Source of the DNA: Moniliella sp. 'wahieum'
Taxonomy: Eukaryota; Basidiomycota; Moniliellomycetes; Moniliellales; Moniliellaceae
DNA: 64,000 nt
Assembly (NCBI GenBank): GCA_003971905.1
Contig: RSEE01000047.1
Span: 416,001-480,000, forward strand
Direction of reading: 5' to 3'
This document shows, piece after piece, positions 23,337 through 34,836 of the stretch; positions within the stretch are counted from its first letter, which is position 1; each line of letters opens with the position of its first letter. Below the pieces are notes generated by a model. It did no database searches, had not been told where the DNA came from, and saw nothing but the letters and a program-made list of their open reading frames with translations. Both the position numbers and the translations under genes were made by a program.

Positions 23337-24979
23337 CTATGGCGAGGACAACCAGATTCCTCGGTCTTGCGCCGGTGCTAGGGGGCAACAAGCTGCCCCG
23401 TCCAGATCTGCATCGGCCAACGCCAAGGGATCGTCTGACGACGGCTCGGCTCCCAGATCAGACACGAGCGTCTCGTCCCCGCTCCCACCGACAAGGGGGG
23501 GGCGGCCCCACCGCCCGGCTCCCGAGCGCACCCAAGGCACGTGGTTCGTCTCCTCGTGCACCGCGACCGGAGCGGGGTCCAAGTCTGAGACCGGGACGAG
23601 TAGCTGGGCAATCTGGTGCAGCCGCTGCGCCTCGGACAGGGCCGGATCCCACTCGCCCAAGACCAGAGCGAACAGCGTTTGCAGCCGGGCCAACGTATCG
23701 GGCAACAAGGCAAACCGCTCGGCCATGCCGGCCCACTTGTCTGCCTCGTGCTCGTGCTCGGCGTCGTGCTCGGCGTCGTGCTCGGCGTCGGGCGTAGGCA
23801 CGGGCGCAGGCATGGGTGTGGGCAAGAGCGAATCAAAGTCGTCCTCGTTGTCCGTGTCAGCCAGGTCTTCCCACTCTTCTGCCTCGCCACTAAGAGGGGA
23901 CGATCGGCTGTTCCCTTTTGGGCATCCTCTGGTCCAGGGTTGATTGGGTCGGTTGGATCGGTTGAGTCGGTTGGATCGTGGGGGTTGCTTCGGTCGATCC
24001 CAGTCGCACGGACAACTTTTCTCGGTGAAGACGTCTCGACCACGGATCCAGGCGGAGACAGGGCAGAGGGGCACACGTCCCTCGTGCGTAGCGAGTAGGG
24101 CCGGCTCACCCCGCCCCGTACCACCGCCGCGGGGCGCGCGCAACTCGTCATCGAAAGGGTCTGACGCAGGCAGCGCAACAGGCCCGAACACGTCAAACTC
24201 CATCGGCTGCGTCCCACCCCACCCACCACCCCACCCCCATCTCCATTTCCATCTCCCTCTCCATCTCCATCTCCATCTCCATCTCCATCTCCATCTCCAT
24301 CTCCATCTTCCCCCGTTGCGACGTAGGCACCGTCTCGTCCGGCATGGTTTTCCGACGCTTCGATCGCGGGCCGGGCCGGGCGGGACGGGAGGACGCCGTT
24401 TGGACAGCGTGTCAGACGCAGCGCCTGGGCCGGTGCCTGCGGGTACAGAGTTGGCCGTGCCAGCCAGGTCGGGGGGAGGGTGGGTCGCCGTTCCCGCGTC
24501 GTGTGGGACAAGGGTGTGTCCTAGGTCGCCTTGGGCGCCAAGGCGCGCTTTTCCCCGCCTCGGATACCGGGGGTGCGACGAGCGGGGACCCGCGAGGCAG
24601 CGCGGCCCAGGCTCTTGTTCCGCCGGGTTGGCGCAGCAGAGGGAGCAGCTTGGGATGGCGGGTGGGAGTGCGGGGCGGGGGCGGTGTCGGGTGTGGGTGT
24701 GGGTATGGTTGGGAGGGCAGGACCCAGAACGCTTGTCTCCTGCCGCGCAAGGTGCGGGTGGGCAGAACGCGCGTTCGCGGTCGTGGCCGGAGCCGCATGC
24801 GGCGTTTCCGAGGGCGCGGCGCGAGCGGACGAGGCGGGCGCGGCTGGCGGCGGCGACGACGGCGGCGACGACGCGCGCTCACACGGCACAGGCGCACGCG
24901 CCCACACAGGCGCCGTGCCTGCTGCGGGCACACCCACCACGCCCGGCGCGCCGAGGCACCACACCCACTCCGACGCCAT
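23337..24979 (-). CDS. Unidentified acidic, low-complexity protein
   Basis: No family is recognised. From ATG 24979 the protein begins MASEWVWCLGAPG and is Ala/Pro-rich. It passes through a CTCCAT repeat tract that reads as Gly-Asp, Arg-Trp or Glu-Met dipeptides depending on frame, then MEFDVFGPVALPASDPFDDE, an acidic EWEDLADTDNEDDFDSLL stretch and AEHDAEHDAEHEHEAD. A helical segment (about 23590-23720; RFALLPDTLARLQTLFALVL) and an acidic tail end at 23337. The two halves lie in different frames, with a break near 24520 and one around the repeat, so this could be two genes, the second starting at 24203. It is divergent from cactin with 223 bp between starts. Confidence 0.45.
24238..24309. repeat. 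CTCCAT hexanucleotide repeat
   Basis: About twelve units of CTCCAT, the first few imperfect (CTCCATTTCC, CTCCCT) and the last eight or more exact. It lies inside the predicted minus-strand protein, where a six-base unit adds two residues without shifting frame. Confidence 0.9.
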
Positions 24980-25202
24980 TATAGTAGCGGTGGTGTCAAT
25001 CAATATATGTCAATCGACCATCTCGGCCTTCATGCGACGTGGTTGGCGCCGAGCACAGCTGGGGTAAATATTAAATCCACGCGCATTCCGCACCGCAGCG
25101 CGGAATCCCCCCGGCAGTCCTCAAGTTGAGGCTTCACCTCATGAGGGCCTTATTTGTATCCGCAGCAATGAATGAGGCTACCCCGCCACGGCCATCACCA
25201 CC

Positions 25203-27288
25203 ATGCCCGACTCTCCTGACGCTGCGCCCCCCGACCGTCGTCCCCGTTCCTCGCACTCGCACTCGCACTCCCGCTCCCACTCCCACTCCCACTCCCACTC
25301 CGACCGTCGAGACCGACATCGTTCCCGGCGAGACGAGGAGCGCGACCGCGATCGTCACGACGAGCGGCGGCACGAAGAGCGCGACCGCCGGGACACCCGG
25401 TCGCGTTACCGACACAATTCGCCTCCCGCTCGTCACCGTCATGACCGAGAACGTTCGCCCCGTCGGCGGGAGACGAGCGAGGAGAGGAGAGACCGCAAGC
25501 GCGCCGAGCGCCGGCGCGAGAAACGGAAACGTGCACTGGAAGAGGAGGAAGCCGAGGCACGGCGAAAGCAGGCCGAGGTGCTGCTGTATGCCGGGGAAGA
25601 GGAGCAGCGCCCACCACAGCGATGGGCAAAGAAGGAGGAGAAGGAACGACGCATGGGTCTCACTCCCGAGGAAGCCAGGAGGCGGGACGAGGTGCGGAGG
25701 AAAGAGGCCGAGGAAGAGATTGCGCTCCTCTCCGCCCGCCGAGTCCAACGAGAGAAGGAGGCCCAGCTCCGGCGGGAGGAAGAGGAGCGGCTGACTCGCT
25801 TGAACCAGGATCAGGGGGCGATAGAGTGGGTGGAGAAGGAAGATGAGTTTTCTCTGACGCAGGCCAAGAAGCGAGCTGCGATCCGGATCCGAGAGAATCG
25901 CGCGAAACCAATCGATGTGATGGCGATGAATTTGCGCTGGGCCGAGCCCGGCCGGGGCGCCCGGCGGTCGGCGAAATCGGTCGAGATGGCGCTGGCGGAA
26001 CGCAATGGCATGGCCCTCCCGCAAGAGGAGATGGGCGAGGGCGACGAGGACGACGAGGCTGGATTGGAAGTGGATCTGAAGGAGCCCGACTCGGTCTTTC
26101 AAATGCTCGATGAGGCGGAGGTGGAGGAGCTCAAGGCGGACATTGCCATGTACCTCTCTCTGGAAACCGATGCACGGAATCGGGCCTTTTGGCAGGCCCT
26201 TCAGCTCTTGTGCGACGACACACTTGCCTCTTTGCGCGACGACAAGCCAGAGGTGCAAGCCAAAATGGAGAGCATGCTCGAGGTCAAGACGGCGGACGAA
26301 CTGGAGACGCTCAAGCGCTCTGTCGAGGCCAAACTCAGTTCGGGCGAACCGATCGATATGGAATACTGGCTGTTGCTGGTGCGCAAGATTGATGTATTTC
26401 TAGCACGGCACCAGCTGAGGGAAATCCACAAACTTGTCCTTGCCAACCGGATCGAGTTCTTGCGGAGGAAACAACGTGAAGTTGCGCTCCTTCACCAGCG
26501 GTCCCTCCCTCCCTCTTCGGTTCCCACCGAATCCAACTTTACGCTGGATCTCGAGCCCCCGACCATCCCAGAAACCGACTACTCCACCCTTCCCTTTGTC
26601 GAGCAGTTCCCCATCGTGGACCAGGCGCAAGACCGGAACCTTCTCCTTATGGCTCGGAAGGCCGTGCTGGCCCAAACCTTTGTACCCATGGCGCAGGGAG
26701 AAGGCGGCGCCTTCCCATTCCAAGCCGGCTCTTCGGACTGGGACGCAAGAAGAAGCGCGTGGGGGTGACGAGGACTTTGACGGCGACGAGGACCTGGCGC
26801 GGTACCAAGCCGATGCGGCGCGGGCGATGGACCAGGATTCGGACGACGAAGTGGAGGCGTTTGGCCAGGAAGCGTTCAATGTGCCGACGGCAGTCAAAGG
26901 GACGTATGCGTGGGAGAACAAGTACCGACCGCGCAAGCCTCGGTTTATGAACCGCGTCGCTACGGGCTTTGAGTGGAACAAGTACAACCAGACCCACTAC
27001 GATACCGACAACCCACCACCCAAGGTGGTCCAAGGCTACAAGTTCAACATATTTTATCCTGACCTCATTGATCCGCTCAAGGCCCCCACGTATGAGCTGC
27101 GCCGCATCCCGGGCGACGAGGAAACGGTGCTGCTGGTGTTCCGTGCGGGGCCCCCGTACGAGGACATTGCGTTCCGCATCGTAAACAAGCCGTGGGAGAT
27201 GGGGCGGCGCAAGGGATTCCGCAACTCGTTCGAGCGCGGGGTGCTGCAGCTCTTCTTTAACTTTACCAAACTGCGGTATCGGAAGTAA
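25203..27288 (+). CDS. Cactin, spliceosome-associated factor
   Basis: Cactin binds the spliceosome and supports splicing and genome stability in fission yeast and animals. The N-terminus is an SH/SR/RD-rich domain (HSHSHSRSHSHSHSHS, then RDRHRSRRDEERDR) followed by a basic, Glu-rich coiled coil. The mid domain contains GAIEWVEKEDEFSL, EPDSVFQMLDEAEVEELKAD and WLLLVRKIDVFLARHQL. The conserved C-terminal domain has YRPRKPRFMNRVATGFEWNK, YNQTHYDTDNPPPKVVQGYK, NIFYPDLID and AGPPYEDIAFRIVN, ending FFNFTKLRYRK. No intron is needed. A single frame change near 26745-26760 (AAGAAGAAG region) joins the two parts. Length, about 695 residues, is typical. Confidence 0.93.
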
Positions 27289-27341
27289 AAGCGTTCCAAG
27301 GGTACCATGTATGCATGATGGGGGGAGTCCAGCCCAAGGAA

Positions 27342-27868
27342 TTATTGCCCTGCGTCAAAGATGCTTGCTCCGCCACTCATGTCCCGATAGGCCGCGAGCG
27401 TTTGGCCGCCTTGTTGTAGATTGATGACCTGGACACAGACGGGTTGCGTGGGTTAGCTTCCAGCAAGCAAGGGCCAGCACCAGCACCTACAATCTCCATC
27501 ACGCTCCGCGGCACGCTCCGCAACACATCTACCACTGTCCCGTCCTGCAGCTGGACAATGGCCACTGCCTTGTCCTCCTTGCTCTGCGCGTCCACCACAA
27601 CCACCGCCTTGTCGCCAAACACGTCCGAGCTGGCGTCTGAGCTGGCATCCGACGGCTTGGCCTCGGCCAGCGCGGCGACAAACGCGTGCCAGTCGGCGCC
27701 CTTGGACACCGGTGGCGGGACGAGGGCGACGGGCAGCACAGCGTCCAACAGGTCGTCCGAGCCCTCGCCCACCTCGGCGACGTAGGAGGAGGAGCGGATC
27801 TGGCGCAGCACCTCGGCCACGGCGCTGGCGGCGGCCGGGTCGCTGCTGACGAGGGCGGTGGTGGCCAT
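27342..27868 (-). CDS. Small unidentified protein
   Basis: Begins MATTALVSSDPAAASAVAEV directly after a tract of 13 C (minus strand). It continues through an acidic Ser/Ala stretch and a beta-strand-like block (KAVVVVDAQSKEDKAVAIVQ). Removing an intron at 27429-27490 (GTAGGT..CAG) joins PRSVMEI to VINLQQGGQTLAAYRDMSGG and a clean C-terminus ASIFDAGQ. About 155 residues. Codon use and splicing look genuine, but I recognise no family. It is divergent from the histidinol-phosphatase gene, 142 bp away. Confidence 0.6.
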
Positions 27869-28010
27869 GGGGGGGGGGGGGTGGTAGTGGTGGTGGAAGC
27901 GGGTCTGGGGGCCGGTGGCTGGCAGTTTGGCTACTCTTACGTCATGCAGTTCGTCCGTGCGCGCTATAAGAAGACAGAAGTGGAAAGCGACGCCCGCCCG
28001 CCCGCCGGCG

Positions 28011-29127
28011 ATGCACACCCACCACTCGCACTCGGGCTCGTACTGCCTCCACGCGCACGACACGCTCGATGCCGTCGTAGCGCGCTACCGCCGCCTCGGC
28101 TTCCGCACCCTCGGCCTCAGCGAGCACTGCGCCCGGCACGACGCGCGCAGCCTCTACCCCGAGGAGGTCGCTGCCGGCGCGTCGCCCGCCGGCCTGCAGC
28201 ACACCTTTGCCCAGTACGTGGCGCATGCACGCCGCATCCAGGCTGCCGAGCCGCACCTCGCCGTCCTGGTCGGGTGCGAGACGGAGCACCTGGGCTCGGA
28301 ATCGCTCGCTTTCCTCCATGCCCAGCTCGAGGCGCTGCCTTGCGCCTCGGGCGCGGCCGCCACTGCGCCCGCTGGCGTGCCGCCCGGCGCACTGGCCGGC
28401 ACAGGCGCCATCGACTACCTCGTCGGCTCGGTGCACCACGTCCACACGATCCCCATCGACTTTGACCTGCCCAGCTACGAGCGCGCCGAGGCGAGCTGCG
28501 GGTCGTATGGCGCTGGTGTGTGCCTACCTCGAGGCGCAGTACGAGCTGTTGACCCGCCTGCGCCCGAGGTCGTTGGTCACCTCGACCTCTTCCGTCTGTA
28601 CCACCCTTCGGCGCCTATCCCGCCCGAGGCATGGGCCTTGCTGCAGCGCAACGTGCGCTACGCCGCCGCTTACGGCGCACTGTTTGAGATCAACGCCGCG
28701 TCGATCCGCAAGGGCTGGCCGACGCCTACCCCGGCGAGGAGGTGCTGCGCTTGATCCTGGCCGAGGGCGGACGGGTGTGCTTGTCGGACGACAGCCACGG
28801 AACGGACCAGGTGGCACTCAACTATGCGCTTGCCCGCGACTACCTCACCAAGCACAACGTGCTTCTCTGGCACCTCACTCGCGCCCCCGCCCCCGCTTCC
28901 TCTTCCTCTTCCTCTTCCTCTTCCGCTTTTCTGCGCAAGCGGCGCAGGCGGACCAGTCCCAGGAGCAAGTCCACGCTCGTCTGTCCGACCATTCCGAGGA
29001 GCGAGTCCAAGCTCGTCTGCAGCAGGGCGGACCGGCGCCCACGCACTTCCCGCGCGGACTGGTCGCCGTGCCCGTTCCCGATTGGGAGAAGGATGCGTTT
29101 TGGAACCAGACGCTGCCCTCGACCTAA
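28011..29127 (+). CDS. HIS2: Histidinol-phosphatase, PHP family
   Basis: Hydrolyses histidinol phosphate to histidinol, the penultimate part of histidine biosynthesis. The start gives MHTHHSHSGSYC, the metal-binding PHP motif 1, then GLSEHC, VGCETEH, GSVHHVH, VGHLDLFRLY and SDDSHGTDQVALNY, the remaining metal ligands. Frame changes near 28490-28520 and 28730 separate these pieces. An insertion near 28890-28930 encodes a serine run from TCTTCC repeats; after it the frame returns to FPRGLVAVPVPDWEKDAFW. No intron is needed. Converges on the SMG6 gene with 457 bp between. Confidence 0.9.
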
Positions 29128-29584
29128 TCCTATCTACTATTGCTTCCTATTCCCATGTAGAACCCCGCGCACCAATCCCACTCCTCCAACCAAAGACAGA
29201 TAGATGGAATCGTGAATTGTCGCCCGTCCATGGGGCTTGATGCGAGGCTCGGCTCGGTTCGGTTCGGCTCGGCTCGACTCGGCTAGGCTAGCGGCCTCGC
29301 GCCCGGGACGGGGGCAAGTGGTTCCCCCAAGCCGACTGGGGAGTCGGCTTTCGCCAGAGCGGCGCATCATGAGGATGATGGCACGTGCTCTGGGGCGATA
29401 CGAAAAAAAGAAACAGGTCTGCTCCCCTTACAGGAACAACACCACGTTGAAACAAACGGGACACGCTCGGTGGCGCTCCTAGGTGCCGGATCGGTACACT
29501 CGATACCTTGACACTTGAACTTGACGCTTGACGTCCTGAGAGCGCAGTGCTGGCGAGTAGCGAGTAGCGATTGGCGCTTAGCGC
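29128..29584. repeat. Intergenic region with GGCTC/GGTTC pentamer and other microrepeats
   Basis: Between two convergent genes. At 29245-29291 the pentamers GGCTC and GGTTC alternate about nine times. TTGACNCTTGA-type repeats lie at about 29507-29533 and GAGTAGC repeats at 29553-29570. No gene is seen. Confidence 0.6.
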
Positions 29585-32500
29585 TCAGCCCTTGCGCAGC
29601 ATCGCCACCACCTCTCTCGGCGTCGCGGCCGCCACACCATACGCACGCGCCTTGAGTCGTAGGTTGGTATCCAGCGTGACCAACAGCACCGGCAACTCGT
29701 CCCCCGTCGGCGCGGGGCCGGGGGAAGACGCATGCCACACGGCCGTGCGCAGGATCACATCGTCCAGGCTGCGCGCAGGGATGGGGCCGTCAAATTCAAT
29801 CTTCTCAGAGCGGACATTCAGGTCGGGGTCCACAAGGTAGTTGCCGCGACTGGTCTGCACCCGTGCTTTCTTGCCGTGCAGCGCTTTGGAAAGCTGGGCC
29901 AGGGCCGAGCGCGCCGAGCGGGCGACCGAGGCAGAGGGGCTGTTGCGCAACCCATCCAGCTCGGTGACCACTACCAGCGGAACCACCACGTCCCAGCCCG
30001 ATGCGACCGCCAAGACGCCCCCGTCGTTGGCAAAGCCGTCGATGCCTTGCGCGACGAGCAACACGTTCGTGTCCAGCACCAAGGTCGTCTTGCCCTTCTT
30101 CGCTCCCTGGATCTTGACCACACCATCCTTCTTGCCCTTCTTTTTCTTCCCGAGGCAAGCACCTTGCGCAGCGTCCGTTCCCGTACCTGTGTACAGCCGT
30201 TAGTTCTCATCTCTCCCGCATCGGCGGCATCGAAATATAAATACGAACCTTGAGCGCCCGCACATCCTCGGGCAAATCAGCATCCTTCATCGATACCTCC
30301 GAGCTGTACCCTTCCTCCTCGTCCAAGTCAACGTCAAAGTCAAAAGTAGACAGAATGTGACTTTGCTCCTCCTCCATCTTCCAACGCTCCATCTGGCCCG
30401 TCAACGGCGGCACCAGCTCCAACTTGCCCCCGAACTGTCCAAGCCGGGGACCAAGCGGGTCAGGGCCACCAGCAAATGACCCACCCGGCCCCAACGCAAC
30501 TTGGTCAAAGGATCCCCATTCCCCACCTCCTCTTCTTCCGGCTCTTCCGTATCGGCCGCCCGCTCATAATCCAGGGCTTCCAGTTCCGTGCCGAACCGCA
30601 GCCGCACGGGCCAAGGCCGCTTGTTGCGCGCCTTGAGCGGCGGCGGGGTGTAATACCAAAACCCGCGCTCGTACACACGCCGCCCTACCCAGCCCATGCC
30701 TCGCACAGCCCAGTCTTCCGGCAGCGGCGGCACCGACCCGATCTTCCCCCGGCCGTTTGAACGAACGTGGTGCGGCCTTGCTCGGTCGGATCGGGCAGGC
30801 CGTCGGGGATGGCGAGGGAAAGCGCGAGGAGCGCATGGTAGGGCACGCCAGGGGACAAAAGCGTATACACCCCGCCCATCCTGGCAGCGGTATGCAGAAG
30901 TGTATCATGCCCGTGACATAGGCGGTGGGCATGACACTGGACAAGGGATCGTCACGATCCGCTCAATGATCACCTTGAGCATCGCAAACGAGAGCTTGCG
31001 CGCAAGCAGGAAGGCAGCTGGCAAATCCTCCTCCTCTACCGGAGGTTCTTCTCTCCCTTCGTCCCATGCTTGCGTCAGCACCGCCTCCTCCGCCCATACT
31101 GGAACAAGGAGGCAATGTTGGTGCTGAGCATCCGCATGAACATGGCCTGCGTCAAGTTGGCACTCTGCACCAAATCCTCCCCGCGCTCGAGCGGCGTGGA
31201 AGCAGCAGGAGGAGAAAGCGATCCAAAACAGCAGGAAAGTCATCGAGATCTACTCGGGCAAGCAGAGCGCCATGAAGCCAGACAAATAAGTCCGTCAAGC
31301 TGCCCCGGCGTAAGCGCGCCAGCTGGCTCGCCCCATCAAACATGGACAGTGCTGTTTCCCGTGCGGCGGGGTAGGGATGAGCTGCCGTCATTGCTTTTGA
31401 AAAATGATGGAGCGCGCGCAGGTCGTCTCCACGAGCAAGAATGCCGAGGTGGTGGTGCAGCCGCCCCGTACCAGGAACGTCCGACAAGGCCTTAGCATAC
31501 CATTCCGCTGCTGTAACCTTCCAGACATCGCGCTCTTCCAACGTCCAATCCCCGAGCGCGTCGCTCCCGATCGAGGCTCCGTCATTTCCATCTTCTTGGG
31601 GCTGATCTGGGTCGGCGGGTGAGCCCGAGCGCGCAAAGGGCCCACGGATGCGCGGCGGCTTGTTCCGAATTGCGTTTCCGGATGGACCCGCCGACCCATG
31701 GCCCGCACGAAGCTCTAGACCGGCGACAGCCATTCTGTACCGGGCAAGGTCCCCCAGCGATTCCATCCACGCGGTCCGCATGGAGGACAGCGCCTCGTTC
31801 TCGAGCAAGTTGGCGTACAGTGCATAGGCAAAGTAGATAAACTCGGTCAAGTGGTCCAAGAGCGCGCGCTGCAACGCTTCTCCATCCCCCGAGGTGAGAC
31901 CTTGGTTGGAAGGCAGCGTGTGGCGCAGCCGCTCGAGCATGATATGGAATCCCACCTGCCACAGCCGAACTGGCGTGTTGTATTCAGACGGAAGGGAACG
32001 CCAGCTGGGCAGGGCCCCTGGACCCAAACACAGCTCAAGGAATTTGACATGTAGCAAGGCCAGACGCTTGTGCTTCTCAATCAGCGAGATCCAAGGGGCA
32101 TGGTCGACCTCGCGAGCGGCACTGGCGCTCGCAACAGTGGTGGCGCTGTTGCCGTTGCTGTTGCTGTTGCTAATGTTGGAGGTGGTGGTGCGGGCGGGAT
32201 GGCGACGCATGTCCTGGGACGAATGGGCGTGGGCAGCAGCGGCATGCTCTTCCTGCAGTTCGGCTTCGAGCCGGCTCAGGTCATGGTACGTCCGCTTAAT
32301 GTCGGCCACATAGCTGTTACCACGCTCGCTCTCGGCCGAAGTGGCACTGGTGCCCTTGCGGCGGCGCGCTCGCGGCTGGTGCGGCTCAAGTCGGAGCGGG
32401 TGACACTCGATGCGACGCTGCCCGGCGCAGCGCGGCGCTTCTCGGCGGCGGGGAGAGGCAGCAGACGCAGCAGACGCGGCGGAGGCGGCCGCGCGCTGGG

Positions 32501-32720
32501 TCTGCGCCGCAAAACGCACTGGGTCGTGGCGACTGGGATCAAACAGAGTGCCGGTCCGGTCGGACCGCGCGGGCCGCACCGGCGAAGCGGCAGCCTCGGC
32601 CTGCGACGACTTGGGCCGCGGCGGATCCTTGTCGCGGTGCCGGTCAAACTCGGGGTCGTAGGCGCCCTGCTTGCGTGCACGCGGTTTGGGCGCACGTGTG
32701 CTGGTGGACACCTGCGCCAT
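29585..32720 (-). CDS. SMG6-type nonsense-mediated decay endonuclease (Est1-like TPR plus PIN)
   Basis: SMG6 binds UPF1 and cuts mRNA near premature stop codons. A disordered Arg/Ser/Ala-rich N-terminus precedes the Est1-like 14-3-3/TPR region (WISLIEKHKRLALLHVKFLE, YFAYALYANLLENEAL). The DNA/RNA-binding block follows, with EWYAKALSDVPGTGRLHHHL and GILARGDDLRALHHFSKAM. The C-terminal PIN domain carries acidic active-site residues in LVLDTNVLL, VVVTELDGL and LVTLDTNLRLKARAYG. One intron probably separates VRALK from RERTLRKVL near 30186-30250 (minus strand). Several frame changes occur at about 30110, 30400-30480 and 30730-31250. The combination of Est1 and PIN in one protein identifies SMG6 rather than SMG5/7 or yeast Est1. 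Confidence 0.83.
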
Positions 32721-32967
32721 CGCCGCGAAGTAGGGGTAGTGGTGGCGGCAGCGGTGGCGATGGCGATGGCGACGGCGGTGGTGATGGCGATGGCGGGCAA
32801 AGTGTTGCTCCGACTGAGCACCCACTGCGCTGCGCTGCTTAAGCGCGCATTCCGCTCGTGTTTCCGCCCGGCGTCATTTAACGGATGCGCTATGGCACTG
32901 CACACTCCTACAGCAAGCGTTACTGTGTCAAGGCACGAACCACGCGGGCAGCATGCCTTGCGACCCA

Positions 32968-34639
32968 CTACCCCGCCTCCTCCTGCTTCGCCTCGGGCTT
33001 CATCGCCGGGAAGGCGAGCACCTCGGCAATGCGCTGCGCATCCGCCAGCAGCATCACCAGCCGGTCCACCCCCATCCCCCACCCCGCCGTGGGCGGCAGC
33101 CCGTGCTCCAGCGCCTCCACAAACGCCTCGTCAATCCTCTGCGCCTCCCCGTCCCCCTGCGCCGCCTGCCGCGCTTGCTCTTCAAACCGCAACCGCTGCT
33201 CCTGCGGGTCGTTCAGCTCCGTGTACGCGTTGGCCAGCTCTTGGCCGGCCACAAACAGCTCAAATCGCTCCGACAAGCCCGGCGTCGTCCGGTCCCCCTT
33301 GGCCAGCGGGCTCATCACCTCCGGGTGTCCCACCAGGAACGTGGGGTTGATGCACTCGGGCTCAATATACGTCCCAACCAGCTTGTCAATCAGGCGCGCC
33401 GACGTCCGGGGGGAGCACACACGACTCCGTGCTTTCTCGCCAGCGCCTCGAGCCATGCTCTCGAGTCCTCTGTGTGCAGCTCCGAGGGAGGTGGGAATGT
33501 GACCCCCAGCTTCTGCTCCAGCGTCGGGATCAGCTCCACTCGCCTCCACGGAGGAGAAAAATCGATGGTGTAGGTCTCGCCCTCCTTGGGGTGGTACACC
33601 ACCTCCAAACTGCCCTTGATATCTTGGACAAGCGGAGACAACCATCTCCTCGGTCAGGCTAAGCAGATCCCACATGTCCGCGTACGCCATGTAAAACTCC
33701 AAGCTGGTAAATTCAGGGTTGTGAGTCGGATCGATCGACTCGTTGCGAAAGACTTTGCCCAGCTCGTAGACGCGATCAAGCCCCCCGACAACAAGCTGCT
33801 TAAGATAGAGCTCAGGTGCAACGCGGAGGAACAGGTCAAGCCCCAAATCATTATGGTGGGTCTGGAATGGTCGCGCTTGCGCTCCTCCAGGAATGAGGTT
33901 CATCATGGGCGTTTCGACCTCGAGGAACCGACGCGCATCGAGAAAGTGACGGAGGAAGCGGATGACCGAGCACGGAGCAGGAACGTCTCCCTCACAGTTG
34001 GGTTGACCATCAAGTCCAAATATCGTTTCCGATACCTCTTCTCTGGGTTGGTCAGCCCCCCTTTCTCCACCCCTCGGCAGTCACATAGCTCTTGGCCGGC
34101 AAGCGGTGCAGGCTGGGAGCGAGTAGGGTCATGCTCAAGGGGAAAAGCGTAAGTTCGCCCCTCTTTGTTCGTCCGGGCGTACCACGGAACCCAACCACGT
34201 CCCCGCCCCTCACGATGGAGTGGAGATCCCAGCCCTCGTCCTGCTCCTTGGCCGACGCCATGACCTGCACCTTGGCGCCCTCGCCATGGAGGTCGTAGAA
34301 ATGGAGCTTCGTGCCCTGCGTACGCTTTGTCATCACGCGCCCAGCAAGTGACACCGTCCCCTCCGCTCGTTCCCCAGGGGCGAGCGAGGCATACCGTTCG
34401 ACAAACACAGGAATGCTCATCTCGACATGAAACTTGTGGGGGTAGGCCGACGGCAGCGAGGCAATAGTTCGTCTGCGCAATTCGTAGTCCTGCTTTGGGC
34501 TCAGCGCCGGCGCCGGCGGGACAGCATGGAGGCTGGAGGTGGTGTGGAGCACTCTCCGAGGACATGGACATACTCCCGTCCACCGTGGGAGGCTGCGTCC
34601 CGCTGTCGGGAGAGCCCGAGGGCCGACCAAACGCAGCAT
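32968..34639 (-). CDS. KRS1: Lysyl-tRNA synthetase with a presequence-like N-terminus
   Basis: A class IIb synthetase charging tRNA-Lys. From ATG 34639 the first 45 residues are rich in Arg, Ser and Leu with no acidic residue ([20 protein letters not shown]), like a mitochondrial presequence. The OB fold follows: [38 protein letters not shown]. The catalytic domain has [36 protein letters not shown], motif 2 [15 protein letters not shown] and motif 3 [13 protein letters not shown]. Frame changes occur near 34080, 33930, 33640 and 33400. No intron is needed. Catalytic motifs look cytosolic-eukaryotic, so dual targeting is possible. TAG at 32968-32970 ends it. Confidence 0.9.
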
Positions 34640-34836
34640 GGTGGTCACTCGACTATTGGCCTGCCAGCAACCCCGCCAGAAGACGCTTCTGCCGCAAGCG
34701 CGGGGGTTACATTTCACATTTCTCACGTCAGCGTGACATCGCAGTCCAGATACATATTCCCAGCGGCTGTGGACCACCCAACACACTCCCAAATGCTCCC
34801 CCGCGACGTCTTCTGGGTACGATGCCCACCATTCCA

